Notes: generated from the letters alone by a model not told the origin. Numbered from the stretch's first letter, positions 17,791-25,982 are shown. The stretch is 38,054 nt of DNA from Planctomycetia bacterium (GCA_005786805.1 SYCV01000184.1:1-38054), one strand, 5' to 3'. Program-made: numbers and translations.

Positions 17791-17820
17791 AATAATAAAT
17801 CAAATATTGTATTCCAATAA

Positions 17821-18453
17821 TTAACGAGAGCAGAATTCGATGATTAACTGTTCACGAATTTCTTCAATATGAGGATCCATGTCTCCACGAGTAGGCATAC
17901 GAGTCATCTTGCCTTCTGGAGGTTCCTGATTGGTTATTGTCAGGAAATTAGGAACATTAGGCGATGTTTGTTGGACTTGAAGCCTTACCAAATCAATGGA
18001 CCGTTTCCGATTTTTCACAGAAACAACGTCGTTTGGCTTCATAATTAAACTTGGGATGTCTGTTGGTATACCATTTACAGTGACATGCCCATGGGCAACC
18101 AACTGTCTTGCTGCAGCCCTATTGGGAGCAAATCCCAACCTGAACACAACATTATCAAGTCTTCTTTCGAGCAAGGTAATCAAAACTTCACCAGTATTTT
18201 GCTTGGATCGACTTGCTAATTCAAAGTATCGTTTGAATTGCCTTTCAAGCAAACCATAAAACCTTTTGAGTTTTTGTTTCTCTCGAAGTCGAATCCCATA
18301 CTCACTGGGTTTGTTGCGACGAAGATGCATGCCAGGCGGCTGATTGCGTCGTTCAAGGGCGCACTTGGGAGATTCACAGCGAAGGCCTTTTAGAAAAAGC
18401 TTTACGCCTTCCCTTCGACAAATTTTACAAACTGGATCGGTGATTCTTGCCAT
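17821..18453 (-). CDS. rpsD: 30S ribosomal protein S4 (zinc-binding type)
   Basis: S4 is a primary 16S rRNA binder that starts small-subunit assembly and in many bacteria represses its own operon. The 210-residue product has an N-terminal zinc site (Cys9, Cys12, Cys26, Cys31), then the S4 core and the S4 RNA-binding domain (RLDNVVFRLGFAPNRAAARQ, then VAHGHVTVNG near residue 120). It is somewhat longer than the 200-206 residues common in other bacteria, because of a short C-terminal region with MTRMPTRGDMD. It is followed by rpoA and preceded by rpsK, the standard alpha-operon order. Confidence 0.97.
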   Translation of the reverse strand: MARITDPVCKICRREGVKLFLKGLRCESPKCALERRNQPPGMHLRRNKPSEYGIRLREKQKLKRFYGLLERQFKRYFELASRSKQNTGEVLITLLERRLDNVVFRLGFAPNRAAARQLVAHGHVTVNGIPTDIPSLIMKPNDVVSVKNRKRSIDLVRLQVQQTSPNVPNFLTITNQEPPEGKMTRMPTRGDMDPHIEEIREQLIIEFCSR

Positions 18454-18517
18454 GGATGTTATTACTATCTCTAGCGGTTAAAGTTACAAAACTTCCTTAC
18501 GGATACAAATTCCTATA

Positions 18518-18892
18518 TTAAACACGACGACGCTTGGGTGGCCTGCAGCCATTGTGAGGCAGGGGTGTCACATCCTCAATCGCTTTGACATTCAAACCCG
18601 AGGCTTGAAGTGCGGTTATCGCTGACTCCCTACCTGAGCCTGGGCCCTTTACCCGGACTTCAATTTCCTTTAAACCAAACTTGAGAGCTCGGGAAGCTGC
18701 TTCTTCTGCAGCACGCTGGGCCGCGAACGGAGTGCTTTTTCTGCTCCCCTTGAACGCACAAGTCCCAGCAGATGCACAGCACAATGTGTCACCATTGGTA
18801 TCAGTGATGGTTACAATTGTGTTGTTGAAGGTAGCAAGAATATGAGCTACGCCCCTACTGACATTACGACGCTGTTTTTTCTTCTTGGACAC
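18518..18892 (-). CDS. rpsK: 30S ribosomal protein S11
   Basis: S11 lies on the platform of the small subunit near the mRNA exit path. The 124-residue product has the family features [18 protein letters not shown] near the N-terminus, [19 protein letters not shown] in the middle, and the C-terminal basic [11 protein letters not shown]. The core [12 protein letters not shown] (near residue 83) is intact. It stands in the alpha operon, 33 bases after rpsM and 64 bases before rpsD. Length is normal. Confidence 0.98.
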   Translation of the reverse strand: MSKKKKQRRNVSRGVAHILATFNNTIVTITDTNGDTLCCASAGTCAFKGSRKSTPFAAQRAAEEAASRALKFGLKEIEVRVKGPGSGRESAITALQASGLNVKAIEDVTPLPHNGCRPPKRRRV

Positions 18893-18925
18893 GAAAAAAT
18901 ATCTCCGGGAAAATAAATTACAATA

Positions 18926-19312
18926 CTATCCTCTAAGCTCTTTTACGCCCTTCTTGCCAGCAACCGTCTTTCTAGGACCTTTTCTGGTTCGTGCGTTGGT
19001 TTTAGTTCTTTGCCCTCTAACAGGCAAGCTGCGGCGATGTCTGGATCCCCTGTAGGAACCTATATCCCTTAAACGAGCAATATTTTGCGCAATCTGCCTG
19101 CGCAGAGGTCCTTCAACCACATATTCTCGGTCAAGAATATTAGCCAAGCGGCTAATATCATCCTCGTTGAGGTCTTTGGCTCGCCTGAGTGGATCTACAC
19201 GAGCTTCCTCACATAGCTTTAGTGCAAGAGCAGGGCCAATTCCATAAATATAGCGCAATGCGATATGGGTAGGCTTTTCATTCGGAATATCAACACCTAA
19301 AATACGCGGCAT
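18926..19312 (-). CDS. rpsM: 30S ribosomal protein S13
   Basis: S13 sits in the head of the small subunit and contacts the P-site tRNA and L5 across the subunit bridge. The 128-residue product begins [20 protein letters not shown] and holds the helix-turn-helix region with [13 protein letters not shown]. The basic C-terminal tail contains [20 protein letters not shown], which enters the P site. It follows rpmJ by 16 bases and precedes rpsK. Confidence 0.98.
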   Translation of the reverse strand: MPRILGVDIPNEKPTHIALRYIYGIGPALALKLCEEARVDPLRRAKDLNEDDISRLANILDREYVVEGPLRRQIAQNIARLRDIGSYRGSRHRRSLPVRGQRTKTNARTRKGPRKTVAGKKGVKELRG

Positions 19313-19328
19313 TCTCTGGCTCCCTTGA

Positions 19329-19442
19329 TCAACCCTGCCTTTGTTTGTGGCGAGGATCGCTGCAAATTACATAAACTTTTCCCTGACGACGCACTAATTT
19401 GCATTTTTCGCAAATTCTTTTTACACTAGTTCTTACTTTCAT
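19329..19442 (-). CDS. rpmJ: 50S ribosomal protein L36 (zinc-binding type)
   Basis: L36 is the smallest large-subunit protein, and this 37-residue reading frame reads [17 protein letters not shown] at its start. It has the C-x2-C-x12-C-x4-H zinc ligands typical of the C+ form (Cys11, Cys14, Cys27, His32). The start ATG (19442) follows the ribosome site GGGAG closely, and the stop is at 19329-19331. It lies 16 bases before rpsM, in the usual place. infA, which often sits just upstream, is absent. The ribosome site is partly inside a short hairpin. Confidence 0.95.
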   Translation of the reverse strand: MKVRTSVKRICEKCKLVRRQGKVYVICSDPRHKQRQG

Positions 19443-19451
19443 TTCTCACTC

Positions 19452-19465
19452 CCGTCTTTTGACGG
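19452..19465 (-). promoter_or_regulatory. Hairpin overlapping the rpmJ ribosome site
   Basis: The minus strand reads CCGTC-AAAA-GACGG, a perfect five-pair stem with a tetraloop. Its 3' arm runs straight into the Shine-Dalgarno sequence (GACGGGAG), so folding could limit ribosome access to rpmJ. Such a leader would suit translational feedback on the rpmJ-rpsM-rpsK-rpsD genes. Which protein might bind it is not known. Confidence 0.4.
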
Positions 19466-19543
19466 ATTAAGGTAAACTATTTTTTTACCATGGTTAAGGG
19501 GCTTCGGCAAGTAGTTACAAGAAAAAACAAGTCCAAAACATCG

Positions 19544-19563
19544 TATTTCTTCATATTTCTTCA
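19544..19563. repeat. Tandem 10-base repeat upstream of rpmJ
   Basis: TATTTCTTCA is repeated twice in direct tandem (19544-19553 and 19554-19563) in the A/T-rich spacer between map and rpmJ. It is probably a slippage product, and no function is inferred. Confidence 0.5.
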
Positions 19564-19587
19564 ATAAATCTAAGCTTTTCTTTAAAT

Positions 19588-20397
19588 CTAAATTTTTATA
19601 ATCAATTCTTCCTCTGCTGTAAGCACATAGACGCCTTCCTTGGTAAGGGCCAATGTGTGTTCAACATGCACGCTTGGGAGGCCGTCACGGGTTACAACCG
19701 TCCAATGATCCCTTAAAACCTCGGTTTCAGCTCTTCCCATGTTAATCATTGGTTCCACCGCAAGAACCAAGCCCTCTTCCAATTTAAAATCCTGTTTCTT
19801 TACCTCCCTGTTTACATAATTGGGAACTTGGGGGAATTCATGCATTAATTTTCCAATACCGTGGCCCACATATTGAGTAACGACGCTAAAACCGGCATCT
19901 TCAGCAGTTTTTTGCATTTTAAATGCAACTTCGCTCCACCATTTGCAACGGGATAATTCTTTTATTGCTATCTGGAGTACTTGTTCGCCAACATCAATAA
20001 GCCTTTTTTTTTCGTCACTAATCAATCCAACGGGGACAGAAATTGCAGCATCCGCGCACCAACCATTAAGTTTGCAGGCGGTATCAATTTTTAGAATATC
20101 GCCCTCCCTCAAAACTTTTCCACCAGGAATCCCATGAACCACTTGCTCATTCACTGAAATGCAAGTCACTGCTGGAAAAGGGACTTTTCCCGGGTAACCC
20201 TTGAATAGAGGTAAAGCATTGTTTTGTTTGTAAAAGTCTTCAACTGTTTTATCGATATCAATCGTGGTAATGCCTGGCTTTACCATACCCCTGCAAATTT
20301 TCAGGGCGGATGACACCAATTTTCCCGCTTCGCGCATCATGCTGATTTCGCGGGGACTTTTTAAATCAGGACGGTTTGCAAAAAAATTCCTCAACAT
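19588..20397 (-). CDS. map: Methionine aminopeptidase, type I
   Basis: Removes the initiator methionine from new proteins as they leave the ribosome. The 269-residue enzyme carries all five metal ligands of the pita-bread fold (Asp105, Asp116, His179, Glu215, Glu246) and the substrate-binding His88 and His186. Family stretches include VGHGIGKLMHEFPQVPNY and LAVEPMINMG. It starts MLRNFFANRPDLKSPREISM, only 6 bases after adk, so the two genes are probably translationally coupled. It is in the standard place after adk, but infA does not follow it. Confidence 0.97.
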   Translation of the reverse strand: MLRNFFANRPDLKSPREISMMREAGKLVSSALKICRGMVKPGITTIDIDKTVEDFYKQNNALPLFKGYPGKVPFPAVTCISVNEQVVHGIPGGKVLREGDILKIDTACKLNGWCADAAISVPVGLISDEKKRLIDVGEQVLQIAIKELSRCKWWSEVAFKMQKTAEDAGFSVVTQYVGHGIGKLMHEFPQVPNYVNREVKKQDFKLEEGLVLAVEPMINMGRAETEVLRDHWTVVTRDGLPSVHVEHTLALTKEGVYVLTAEEELIIKI

Positions 20398-20403
20398 TGA
20401 TCC

Positions 20404-21054
20404 TCAAACACTTAAAGCCGTCACCAATGCTTGGTAGATTTGCTCTATGTCGCCGGTCCCATGAATCTTTTTTAATAAACCATTGTCGTTGTAATAAGGT
20501 ATCAATGGAACAGTATCCTTGTGATACACAGTTAATCTTGATTTGACTGTTTCCACATGATCATCTTCCCTTTGGACAAGTGCTGTTTTGCAATCGTCGC
20601 ATATACCCTGAACTTTACTTGGATTGCTCAGCGAGTGGTATGTGGCTTTGCATCCTAATTTAGGACAACTCCACCTGCCAGTGACTCTTTTGATGATTTC
20701 AGTGTCGCAAACATCAAGCAATACAACTGACGAAAGAGGAAGGTGGCAACCTGATAGGACTGCATCCAGGCTTTTTGCCTGCATCAAAGTTCTTGGGTAG
20801 CCATCAAGAACGAAATTTTTTGGACGATCTTCCCTTTGAAATCGTTCACTTACCAAGTCGTTGACAAGTTCATCGGGAACCAAGTTTCCTGTTTCGACAA
20901 AAGGTTTCGCCCGGCGTCCAACGGAGGTTTCATTTCGAATAGCTTCCCGGAGAAGGTCACCAGTACCGATATGCTCAAGCTTCATTCGTTTGCAAAGGAG
21001 TTTTGCTTGGGTTCCTTTGCCACATCCGGGAGGCCCAATTAATATTATTCGCAT
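20404..21054 (-). CDS. adk: Adenylate kinase (zinc-type LID)
   Basis: Interconverts AMP + ATP and 2 ADP. The 216-residue enzyme has the P-loop GPPGCGKGTQ (7-16), the AMP site (TGDLLREAI near 31), FVLDGYPRT (81-89) and the LID domain with Cys130, Cys135, Cys152 and Cys155. These could bind zinc, although the first pair is spaced C-x4-C rather than the usual C-x2-C. The gene follows secY by 123 bases and is preceded by a good promoter-like sequence, and map follows within 6 bases. Confidence 0.97.
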   Translation of the reverse strand: MRIILIGPPGCGKGTQAKLLCKRMKLEHIGTGDLLREAIRNETSVGRRAKPFVETGNLVPDELVNDLVSERFQREDRPKNFVLDGYPRTLMQAKSLDAVLSGCHLPLSSVVLLDVCDTEIIKRVTGRWSCPKLGCKATYHSLSNPSKVQGICDDCKTALVQREDDHVETVKSRLTVYHKDTVPLIPYYNDNGLLKKIHGTGDIEQIYQALVTALSV

Positions 21055-21084
21055 AAAACAACCGTTTCAGGGCATGGTATTTGG

Positions 21085-21114
21085 AATTTAAAACAAGCAC
21101 CTAAATCCTGTCAA
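21085..21114 (-). promoter_or_regulatory. Possible promoter of adk-map
   Basis: On the minus strand a perfect TTGACA (21109-21114) is followed after 18 bases by TAAATT (21085-21090), about 30 bases before the adk ATG. A 17-base alternative gives TTAAAT. It lies in the 123-base spacer after secY and would let adk and map be expressed apart from the ribosomal genes. Confidence 0.4.
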
Positions 21115-21177
21115 TAAAACCAAATTAAAAGGAGGGATTAAAGCCAACTTATGGTAGGTCTGGCTTCCATGGCCATT

Positions 21178-22545
21178 TTAGTCTTCAGTAAGTCCCGGGT
21201 AGTTTCGCATCACCAGATGACTGTTGATTTTTTGCACTAAATCAAGAGCCACGCTTACAACGATAAGCAAGCCAGTTCCACCATAAAAACTGGCAACCTC
21301 CTGCCTCACATCCATTGTACTGGTGATGAGGGTTGGAATAACCGCAATTATCGCAAGAAAAGCGGCGCCCACATAAGTTATTCTCATCATAACTTTTTCA
21401 AGATATTCAGAGGTTCTTTTTCCTGGCCTGTAGCCTGGGATAAAACTTCCAAAGTCCTTGAGGTTGTTGGCGACATCTTTTGGATTAAATATTATCGCAG
21501 TCCAAAAATAACAAAAAACGTAAATCATTACAACAAACAGAACAGTGTAGGCCCAACCCTGTCGCTCGAATACATCTTTGAGTGAAGAGGCCCAGTTCCA
21601 GTCTGTCGCGCTGGATATGAAATTGAATATGAAATAGGGCAGGATCAAAAGGCTGCTTGCGAAAATTACGGGCATAACACCGGCTTGATTGACCTTGAGT
21701 GGTAAAAACTGTCTGGTGCCGCCAAAAACTTTCCTGCCACGAACATGCTTGGCGGATTGAGTGGGAATACGGCGTTGAGCTTTGGTGATCGCTATGACAG
21801 CAACCACCACCACAACGAACAGCAAAAGTAAAACTACAAGTTTTTCAAAGCTGATATCCTGACTTGAACCACCACCCAAAGTGAATATTGATTCTTTCAG
21901 TTTCCCGTTTTCAAAAAGCAATGAAGCCGTTGCTGCGGGGATTCTGGCAACAATGCCTGCCATGATGATCAAACTTATGCCATTCCCAATCCCATATTCA
22001 TCAATTTGCTCGCCCATCCACATCAGGAACATTGTTCCAGTTGTCATAATTAAGACCATGGTTATCCAATAATACCCAACATTATAATCGACAGGTTGTG
22101 TTAATGCGAAACCTTGACCACCTCTGGCGGATGGTTGCATTATGAATTGGACATACATGAAAGCTTGGAAAAAACAAATCACTACAGTCGCCCATCGAGT
22201 GTAGTTGTTGATTTTTTTGCGACCGGATTCTCCCTCTTTCTGAAGTTTTTCCAATGGAGGGTAAACCGCGCCAAGTAATTGAAAAATAATGGAAGCGGAA
22301 ATGTAAGGCATAATGCCCAAACCAAAAAGAGTGGCATTGCTTAAATCGCCACCGCTAAAAAGCGAAACATAACCAAGAATGTCACCCAAGGGGCCACCTT
22401 GGCCAACATTTCGATTCATCAATGTTTGGTCTACAAATGGGAGTGGGATAGAGTACCCCACTCTGTAAACGGCAAGAAACAACAAGGTTATAAGGATTTT
22501 ATTCCGAAGTTCCGGAATAGCTAAAATTGCACTCAACTTGCCCAT
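21178..22545 (-). CDS. secY: Protein translocase subunit SecY
   Basis: SecY is the central channel of the Sec translocon in the inner membrane. The 455-residue protein has about ten membrane segments. Family stretches include FNPKDVANNLKDFGSFIPGYRPG (cytoplasmic loop near residue 352), ALDLVQKINSHLVMRNY (C-terminal) and ISASIIFQLLGAVYP (near 81). Length is normal. A long Gly/Ser-containing loop near residue 215 is a lineage detail. It follows rplO by 136 bases in the spc operon, and that spacer holds GATTACC-N19-GGTAATC, a possible hairpin. Confidence 0.97.
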   Translation of the reverse strand: MGKLSAILAIPELRNKILITLLFLAVYRVGYSIPLPFVDQTLMNRNVGQGGPLGDILGYVSLFSGGDLSNATLFGLGIMPYISASIIFQLLGAVYPPLEKLQKEGESGRKKINNYTRWATVVICFFQAFMYVQFIMQPSARGGQGFALTQPVDYNVGYYWITMVLIMTTGTMFLMWMGEQIDEYGIGNGISLIIMAGIVARIPAATASLLFENGKLKESIFTLGGGSSQDISFEKLVVLLLLFVVVVVAVIAITKAQRRIPTQSAKHVRGRKVFGGTRQFLPLKVNQAGVMPVIFASSLLILPYFIFNFISSATDWNWASSLKDVFERQGWAYTVLFVVMIYVFCYFWTAIIFNPKDVANNLKDFGSFIPGYRPGKRTSEYLEKVMMRITYVGAAFLAIIAVIPTLITSTMDVRQEVASFYGGTGLLIVVSVALDLVQKINSHLVMRNYPGLTED

Positions 22546-22597
22546 GCTTGGCTCCTGCAGTTGGGTATACCGCAGATTGCCAATTTAGAACAATCCG

Positions 22598-22630
22598 GAT
22601 TACCCTAAGTCTACTCCCAGAATGGTAATC
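22598..22630 (-). promoter_or_regulatory. Inverted repeat between rplO and secY
   Basis: GATTACC (22598-22604) and GGTAATC (22624-22630) are perfect inverted copies with 19 bases between. In the 136-base leader of secY they could form a hairpin in the RNA or bind a protein. No T-run follows, so termination is not indicated. Confidence 0.3.
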
Positions 22631-22681
22631 TTAAACCGAACCCAAAGAAACAAAAGATTTTGAAAAAGCCAAATCCCGTAA

Positions 22682-23176
22682 TTAGGATTTGACTTCCATC
22701 TTATTTCTGGTGGGTTTGGCAGGTGCTGGAATTATTTCAACAACTCCACCCTTCGCAATGATCTTTTCCGTTGCGGATTTTGACACATGGTGCGCTCGTA
22801 CGGTGAGCTTTTTGGAAAGATCCCCTTTGGCCAGGATGCGGATGCCATCGGATGGGCCGTTGGCCAGACCTTTTTTCTTCACTGATTCAGGATCTACTGT
22901 TTCACCATTATTGAAATGAGCGTCAATGGAACCGAGATTCACAATATGAAATTTCTTGTCCCACATGCCATGACTAAAACCACGCTTGGGAATGCGGCGG
23001 AATAATTGCATCTGTCCGCCTTCAAACACCGCGATTGGTTTGTCCGCACCAGCGCTTGCCCATTGACCTTTGTGGCCACGGGATGATGTTTTTCCATGAC
23101 CGCTACCGATACCGCGGCCTACGCGTTTTTTGGTTTTAAGTTTACTTACGCCTTTGTGTACTTGTGTAAGATCCAT
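22682..23176 (-). CDS. rplO: 50S ribosomal protein L15
   Basis: L15 is a late assembly protein of the large subunit. The 164-residue product has the N-terminal Gly/Arg/Lys-rich RNA-binding extension (RVGRGIGSGHGKTSSRGHKG) and the globular domain (FEGGQMQLFRRIPKRGF). It is slightly longer than the roughly 145 residues of E. coli, owing to a basic C-terminal tail. Its ATG overlaps the rpsE stop (TAATG), a sign of translational coupling. rpmD, usually between rpsE and rplO, is absent. Confidence 0.97.
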   Translation of the reverse strand: MDLTQVHKGVSKLKTKKRVGRGIGSGHGKTSSRGHKGQWASAGADKPIAVFEGGQMQLFRRIPKRGFSHGMWDKKFHIVNLGSIDAHFNNGETVDPESVKKKGLANGPSDGIRILAKGDLSKKLTVRAHHVSKSATEKIIAKGGVVEIIPAPAKPTRNKMEVKS

Positions 23177-23673
23177 TAGAGTGTGACTCCACGAAGCATT
23201 GCGACTTCTGAACGAGATCGTAGTTGTTGCAAGCCATCGATTGTTGCTTTGACTAGATTGATTGGGTTAGTACTGCCATGCACTTTTGTAAGAATGTTTT
23301 TTACACCACATACCTCAAGCACATCACGAACACCAGCGCCAGCTTTGACACCAGTGCCTGGACCAGCGGGTACCATGATCACTCGACTGGCACCGAAACG
23401 GCCTATTACCCTATGCGGGATTGTGTCGCCACGAAGAGACACACGCCTTGATCGTTTTATCGCACCTTGGGCATCTTTGGTCGCCTTTTCTACGGCAGGG
23501 GGGACTTCCTTGGCCTTGCCATATCCAACCGCGACCTTTCCGCGGGTGTCTCCAACAACAACTAATGCGTTGAAGCTGAAGCGACGGCCACCTTTGACGA
23601 CAGTCGCAGACCTCCGAATCTTAATCACGCGATCTTGAAGTTCTTCTTGTTTTGGTTCCCGATCTTTTGCCAT
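23176..23673 (-). CDS. rpsE: 30S ribosomal protein S5
   Basis: S5 helps accurate decoding and mRNA unwinding at the entry channel. The 165-residue protein has the double-stranded RNA-binding domain near the N-terminus (RRFSFNALVVVGDTRGKV) and the S5 C-terminal domain (KVHGSTNPINLVKATIDGL). Length is normal. It follows rplR by 41 bases and its stop overlaps the start of rplO. Confidence 0.98.
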   Translation of the reverse strand: MAKDREPKQEELQDRVIKIRRSATVVKGGRRFSFNALVVVGDTRGKVAVGYGKAKEVPPAVEKATKDAQGAIKRSRRVSLRGDTIPHRVIGRFGASRVIMVPAGPGTGVKAGAGVRDVLEVCGVKNILTKVHGSTNPINLVKATIDGLQQLRSRSEVAMLRGVTL

Positions 23674-23714
23674 GATCTCTGAATACCTATTAAGGGAAAA
23701 CTAACTGGATAAAA

Positions 23715-24083
23715 TTAAAACTGCAAACCACCTTCACGCGCGGCATCAGCTAGGGCCTTGATTCTACCATGATAACGGTAGTAACCCCGGTCAAACGCCA
23801 CTTTCGAAATTCCTTTGGACTTCGCAGCTTCGGCTAGTTGTTTACCAACAGCCTTTGCAGCAAGTACATTACCCCCGTAAGCCATGGATTTTTTAATCTC
23901 AGGGCTGTTGCTGCTCGCAGAGGCAAGCGTGCGACCATTAGTGTCGTCAATAAGTTGTGCGTAAATATGTTTCGAACTTCGAAACACAGTTAACCTTGGT
24001 CTGGATACAGAGCCAACCACTGTTCTACGAACATGATTTTGTCTGCGTATTCTTCGGATTTCTTTTAATTTTTGTTCGCTCAT
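23715..24083 (-). CDS. rplR: 50S ribosomal protein L18
   Basis: L18 binds 5S rRNA with L5 and L25 and places it in the central protuberance. The 122-residue product shows the N-terminal basic region ([15 protein letters not shown]), [18 protein letters not shown] and the C-terminal [19 protein letters not shown]. Length is normal. It lies 15 bases after rplF in the spc operon. Confidence 0.97.
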   Translation of the reverse strand: MSEQKLKEIRRIRRQNHVRRTVVGSVSRPRLTVFRSSKHIYAQLIDDTNGRTLASASSNSPEIKKSMAYGGNVLAAKAVGKQLAEAAKSKGISKVAFDRGYYRYHGRIKALADAAREGGLQF

Positions 24084-24098
24084 TTTTATCTTCCAACC

Positions 24099-24650
24099 TT
24101 ATGCACCGCTACCGAAGGCTTTGCCTTCCTTGCGACGTACTATTTCGTAATCGTAACGGATACCTTTGCCTTTATAAGGCTCAGGGGGACGCACTGCCCG
24201 GACATCCGCGGCAAACTGGCCCACCATTTGTTTGTCAGCGCCCTTGACCAAAACCACAGTTGGTTCAGGAACCTCAACAGTCACACCCTCAGGAGGTTGA
24301 ACTTTGATTTTGTTGGCAAAACCGACAGTGAGCTCAACGGCTTTCTTGTCCATTTTCGCCTGATAACCAATGCCTTCGATCCTAAGTCTTTTTTCAAAGC
24401 CTTTAAGAACACCCTCAACCATGTTTGCAATCAAGGTTCGAGTAAGTCCGTGAACAGATTTACTTATACGCTCATCATTTATTCGTTCAACATTAATGGA
24501 CTTCTCAGCATCATTGAAACTCACCTTGATATTCTGATGAGGAGTCAAATTCAGCTTTCCCTTTGGTCCCTCCAAAAAAACTTTTCCACCATCAATCTTA
24601 ACTTTGATGGTTGGAGGAACTATGATTGCTTTTTTTCCAATTTTTGACAT
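24099..24650 (-). CDS. rplF: 50S ribosomal protein L6
   Basis: L6 lies near the GTPase-associated center of the large subunit. The 183-residue protein begins MSKIGKKAIIVPPTIKV and has two similar L6 alpha-beta domains. The C-terminal one contains the signature PPEPYKGKGIRYDYEIVRR. It follows rpsH by 16 bases and precedes rplR by 15 bases. Long frames on the opposite strand are shadows of this gene. Confidence 0.98.
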   Translation of the reverse strand: MSKIGKKAIIVPPTIKVKIDGGKVFLEGPKGKLNLTPHQNIKVSFNDAEKSINVERINDERISKSVHGLTRTLIANMVEGVLKGFEKRLRIEGIGYQAKMDKKAVELTVGFANKIKVQPPEGVTVEVPEPTVVLVKGADKQMVGQFAADVRAVRPPEPYKGKGIRYDYEIVRRKEGKAFGSGA

Positions 24651-24666
24651 GGGAGAATACCTTAGT

Positions 24667-25113
24667 TTACCATACCTTACAAATCATTTCGCCGCCCAGT
24701 TTTTTAACACGAGCAACACGATCACTCATCACACCTTGGCTAGTCGACAAAACGCTTATGCCTAATCCATCAAGAACAGGTCTCAACTGGTTGCTCCTGC
24801 AATAATACCTTCTACCAGGCTTACTGCTTCGCTCTATGTGCCTGATTACTTTTTCGCCTTCAGGGCCGTACTTCAAAAAAATTCGAAGGATAAGATGAGG
24901 CTTACTGAGATCGGTTTCAGGGTGCAGTACCTTGGCACCGTGGGCATCTTTCTGCAGAGTGCCGACTTGATAATCAACAATGAAACCCTCATCTTTAAGA
25001 ACCTTGGCAACATTAATCTTAAAGTTGGTTGAATCCATGTCCACAAGAGGTCGCTCAATGCGATTTGCATTACGAATACGAGTGAGCATGTCTGAAATCG
25101 GATCTGTCATCAT
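24667..25113 (-). CDS. rpsH: 30S ribosomal protein S8
   Basis: S8 is a primary 16S rRNA binder and, in E. coli, the regulator of the spc operon. The 148-residue product begins MMTDPISDMLTRIRNANRI and ends with the RNA-binding LGISVLSTSQGVMSDRVAR and GGEMICKVW. It is about 16 residues longer than common S8. The extra residues seem to be an insertion near 55-70 (LQKDAHGAKVLHPETD) between the first and second beta segments. Two adjacent ATG codons make the exact start uncertain by one residue. It follows rpsN by 12 bases. Confidence 0.97.
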   Translation of the reverse strand: MMTDPISDMLTRIRNANRIERPLVDMDSTNFKINVAKVLKDEGFIVDYQVGTLQKDAHGAKVLHPETDLSKPHLILRIFLKYGPEGEKVIRHIERSSKPGRRYYCRSNQLRPVLDGLGISVLSTSQGVMSDRVARVKKLGGEMICKVW

Positions 25114-25125
25114 TTTAAAAGTACC

Positions 25126-25362
25126 TTACCAGCTAGCCTTGGTTACACCAGGAATCAGTCCATCACTTGCAAGATTTCTAAAGCAAATTCTGCAAATACC
25201 AAATTTTCTGAAAACAGCCTTTGGGCGCCCACAAATCTTACAACGCAGCCTTACCCGAATTTTTTCCCTTGGGGCCATTGGGTTGTTCTTGGGGTCTTTT
25301 TTATTTTTGTCAAGTTTCGTCATATCTCTACGAAACCTGGCTAATTTTGCATCCGTTGCCAT
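25126..25362 (-). CDS. rpsN: 30S ribosomal protein S14 (zinc-binding type, extended)
   Basis: S14 lies in the 30S head. The C-terminal half is the zinc type: Cys41, Cys44, Cys57 and Cys60 in [11 protein letters not shown] and [13 protein letters not shown], then IPGVTKASW. The product has 78 residues against about 61 for the usual zinc form. The extra 17 or so residues are a Lys/Asp-rich N-terminal extension. Later in-frame ATG codons (residues 14 and 29) could shorten it, but the upstream start has the better-placed purine-rich region and fits the 19-base gap after rplE. Confidence 0.93.
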   Translation of the reverse strand: MATDAKLARFRRDMTKLDKNKKDPKNNPMAPREKIRVRLRCKICGRPKAVFRKFGICRICFRNLASDGLIPGVTKASW

Positions 25363-25381
25363 GTTTGACTATTTCCCGTTA

Positions 25382-25921
25382 TTATTCTTTGAATGGCATG
25401 CCAAAGGCACGAAGGAGGTCACGCGCCTCTTCATCACTTTTGGTCGTAGTTACAAAGGTAATGTCCATACCTTGGACAAAATTTAATTTATCAGGGTCCA
25501 GTTCGGGAAATACGCCTTGTTCAGCGATACCCATGCTGTAATTACCCTGCCCATCAAAACTCTTTGGGTTCAAACCTCGAAAATCACGAATACGAGGAAG
25601 AGCCATACTGACTAAACGGTCTAAAAACTCATACATTCTTTTACCACGCAGAGTTACCCTGCAGCCGATTGCATTACCCTCTCGAAGTCGAAAACCGCTC
25701 ACAGCAAGCTTGGCTTTGGTTATCTGAGGACGCTGACCTGCGATATGCGCCAACTGATCCGCAGATTGCTCCATTCTGGATTTATCTTGCAATGCTTTTC
25801 CAACGCCCATGTTAATGACGATCTTGGAAAGTCTAGGTAGGCTGAATATGTTAGTTCTTCCAAGTTTCTTGGAAATAAGGGGAACTATCTCTTTATTGTA
25901 TCGCTCTAATAACCTTGCCAT
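25382..25921 (-). CDS. rplE: 50S ribosomal protein L5
   Basis: L5 binds 5S rRNA and contacts the P-site tRNA and S13 in the central protuberance. The 179-residue protein has MARLLERYNKEIVPLI, the core KIVINMGVGKALQDK, SGFRLREGNAIGCRVTLRG and the C-terminal GMDITFVTTTKSDEEAR. Length is normal. A small hairpin lies just upstream of its ribosome site. Confidence 0.98.
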   Translation of the reverse strand: MARLLERYNKEIVPLISKKLGRTNIFSLPRLSKIVINMGVGKALQDKSRMEQSADQLAHIAGQRPQITKAKLAVSGFRLREGNAIGCRVTLRGKRMYEFLDRLVSMALPRIRDFRGLNPKSFDGQGNYSMGIAEQGVFPELDPDKLNFVQGMDITFVTTTKSDEEARDLLRAFGMPFKE

Positions 25922-25933
25922 ATTTCACTCGCC

Positions 25934-25945
25934 GGGCTTTAGCCC
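25934..25945 (-). promoter_or_regulatory. Small hairpin upstream of rplE
   Basis: GGGC-TTTA-GCCC on the plus strand forms a four- to five-pair stem with a tetraloop, within 25 bases of the rplE ATG. It may affect translation initiation of rplE. Evidence is only the inverted repeat. Confidence 0.25.
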
Positions 25946-25982
25946 AAAAACAAAAAATAAATGATCAGTCAAAAATATAAAT

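Noticed and set aside
19471-19489. Possible terminator GGTAAA-TTTACC in the rpmJ leader
   Set aside because: There is no T-run after the stem on the minus strand and the pairing is A/T-rich and weak.
24072-24647. 191-codon frame on the plus strand opposite rplF
   Set aside because: It is a shadow of rplF with no ribosome site, no family features and atypical composition.
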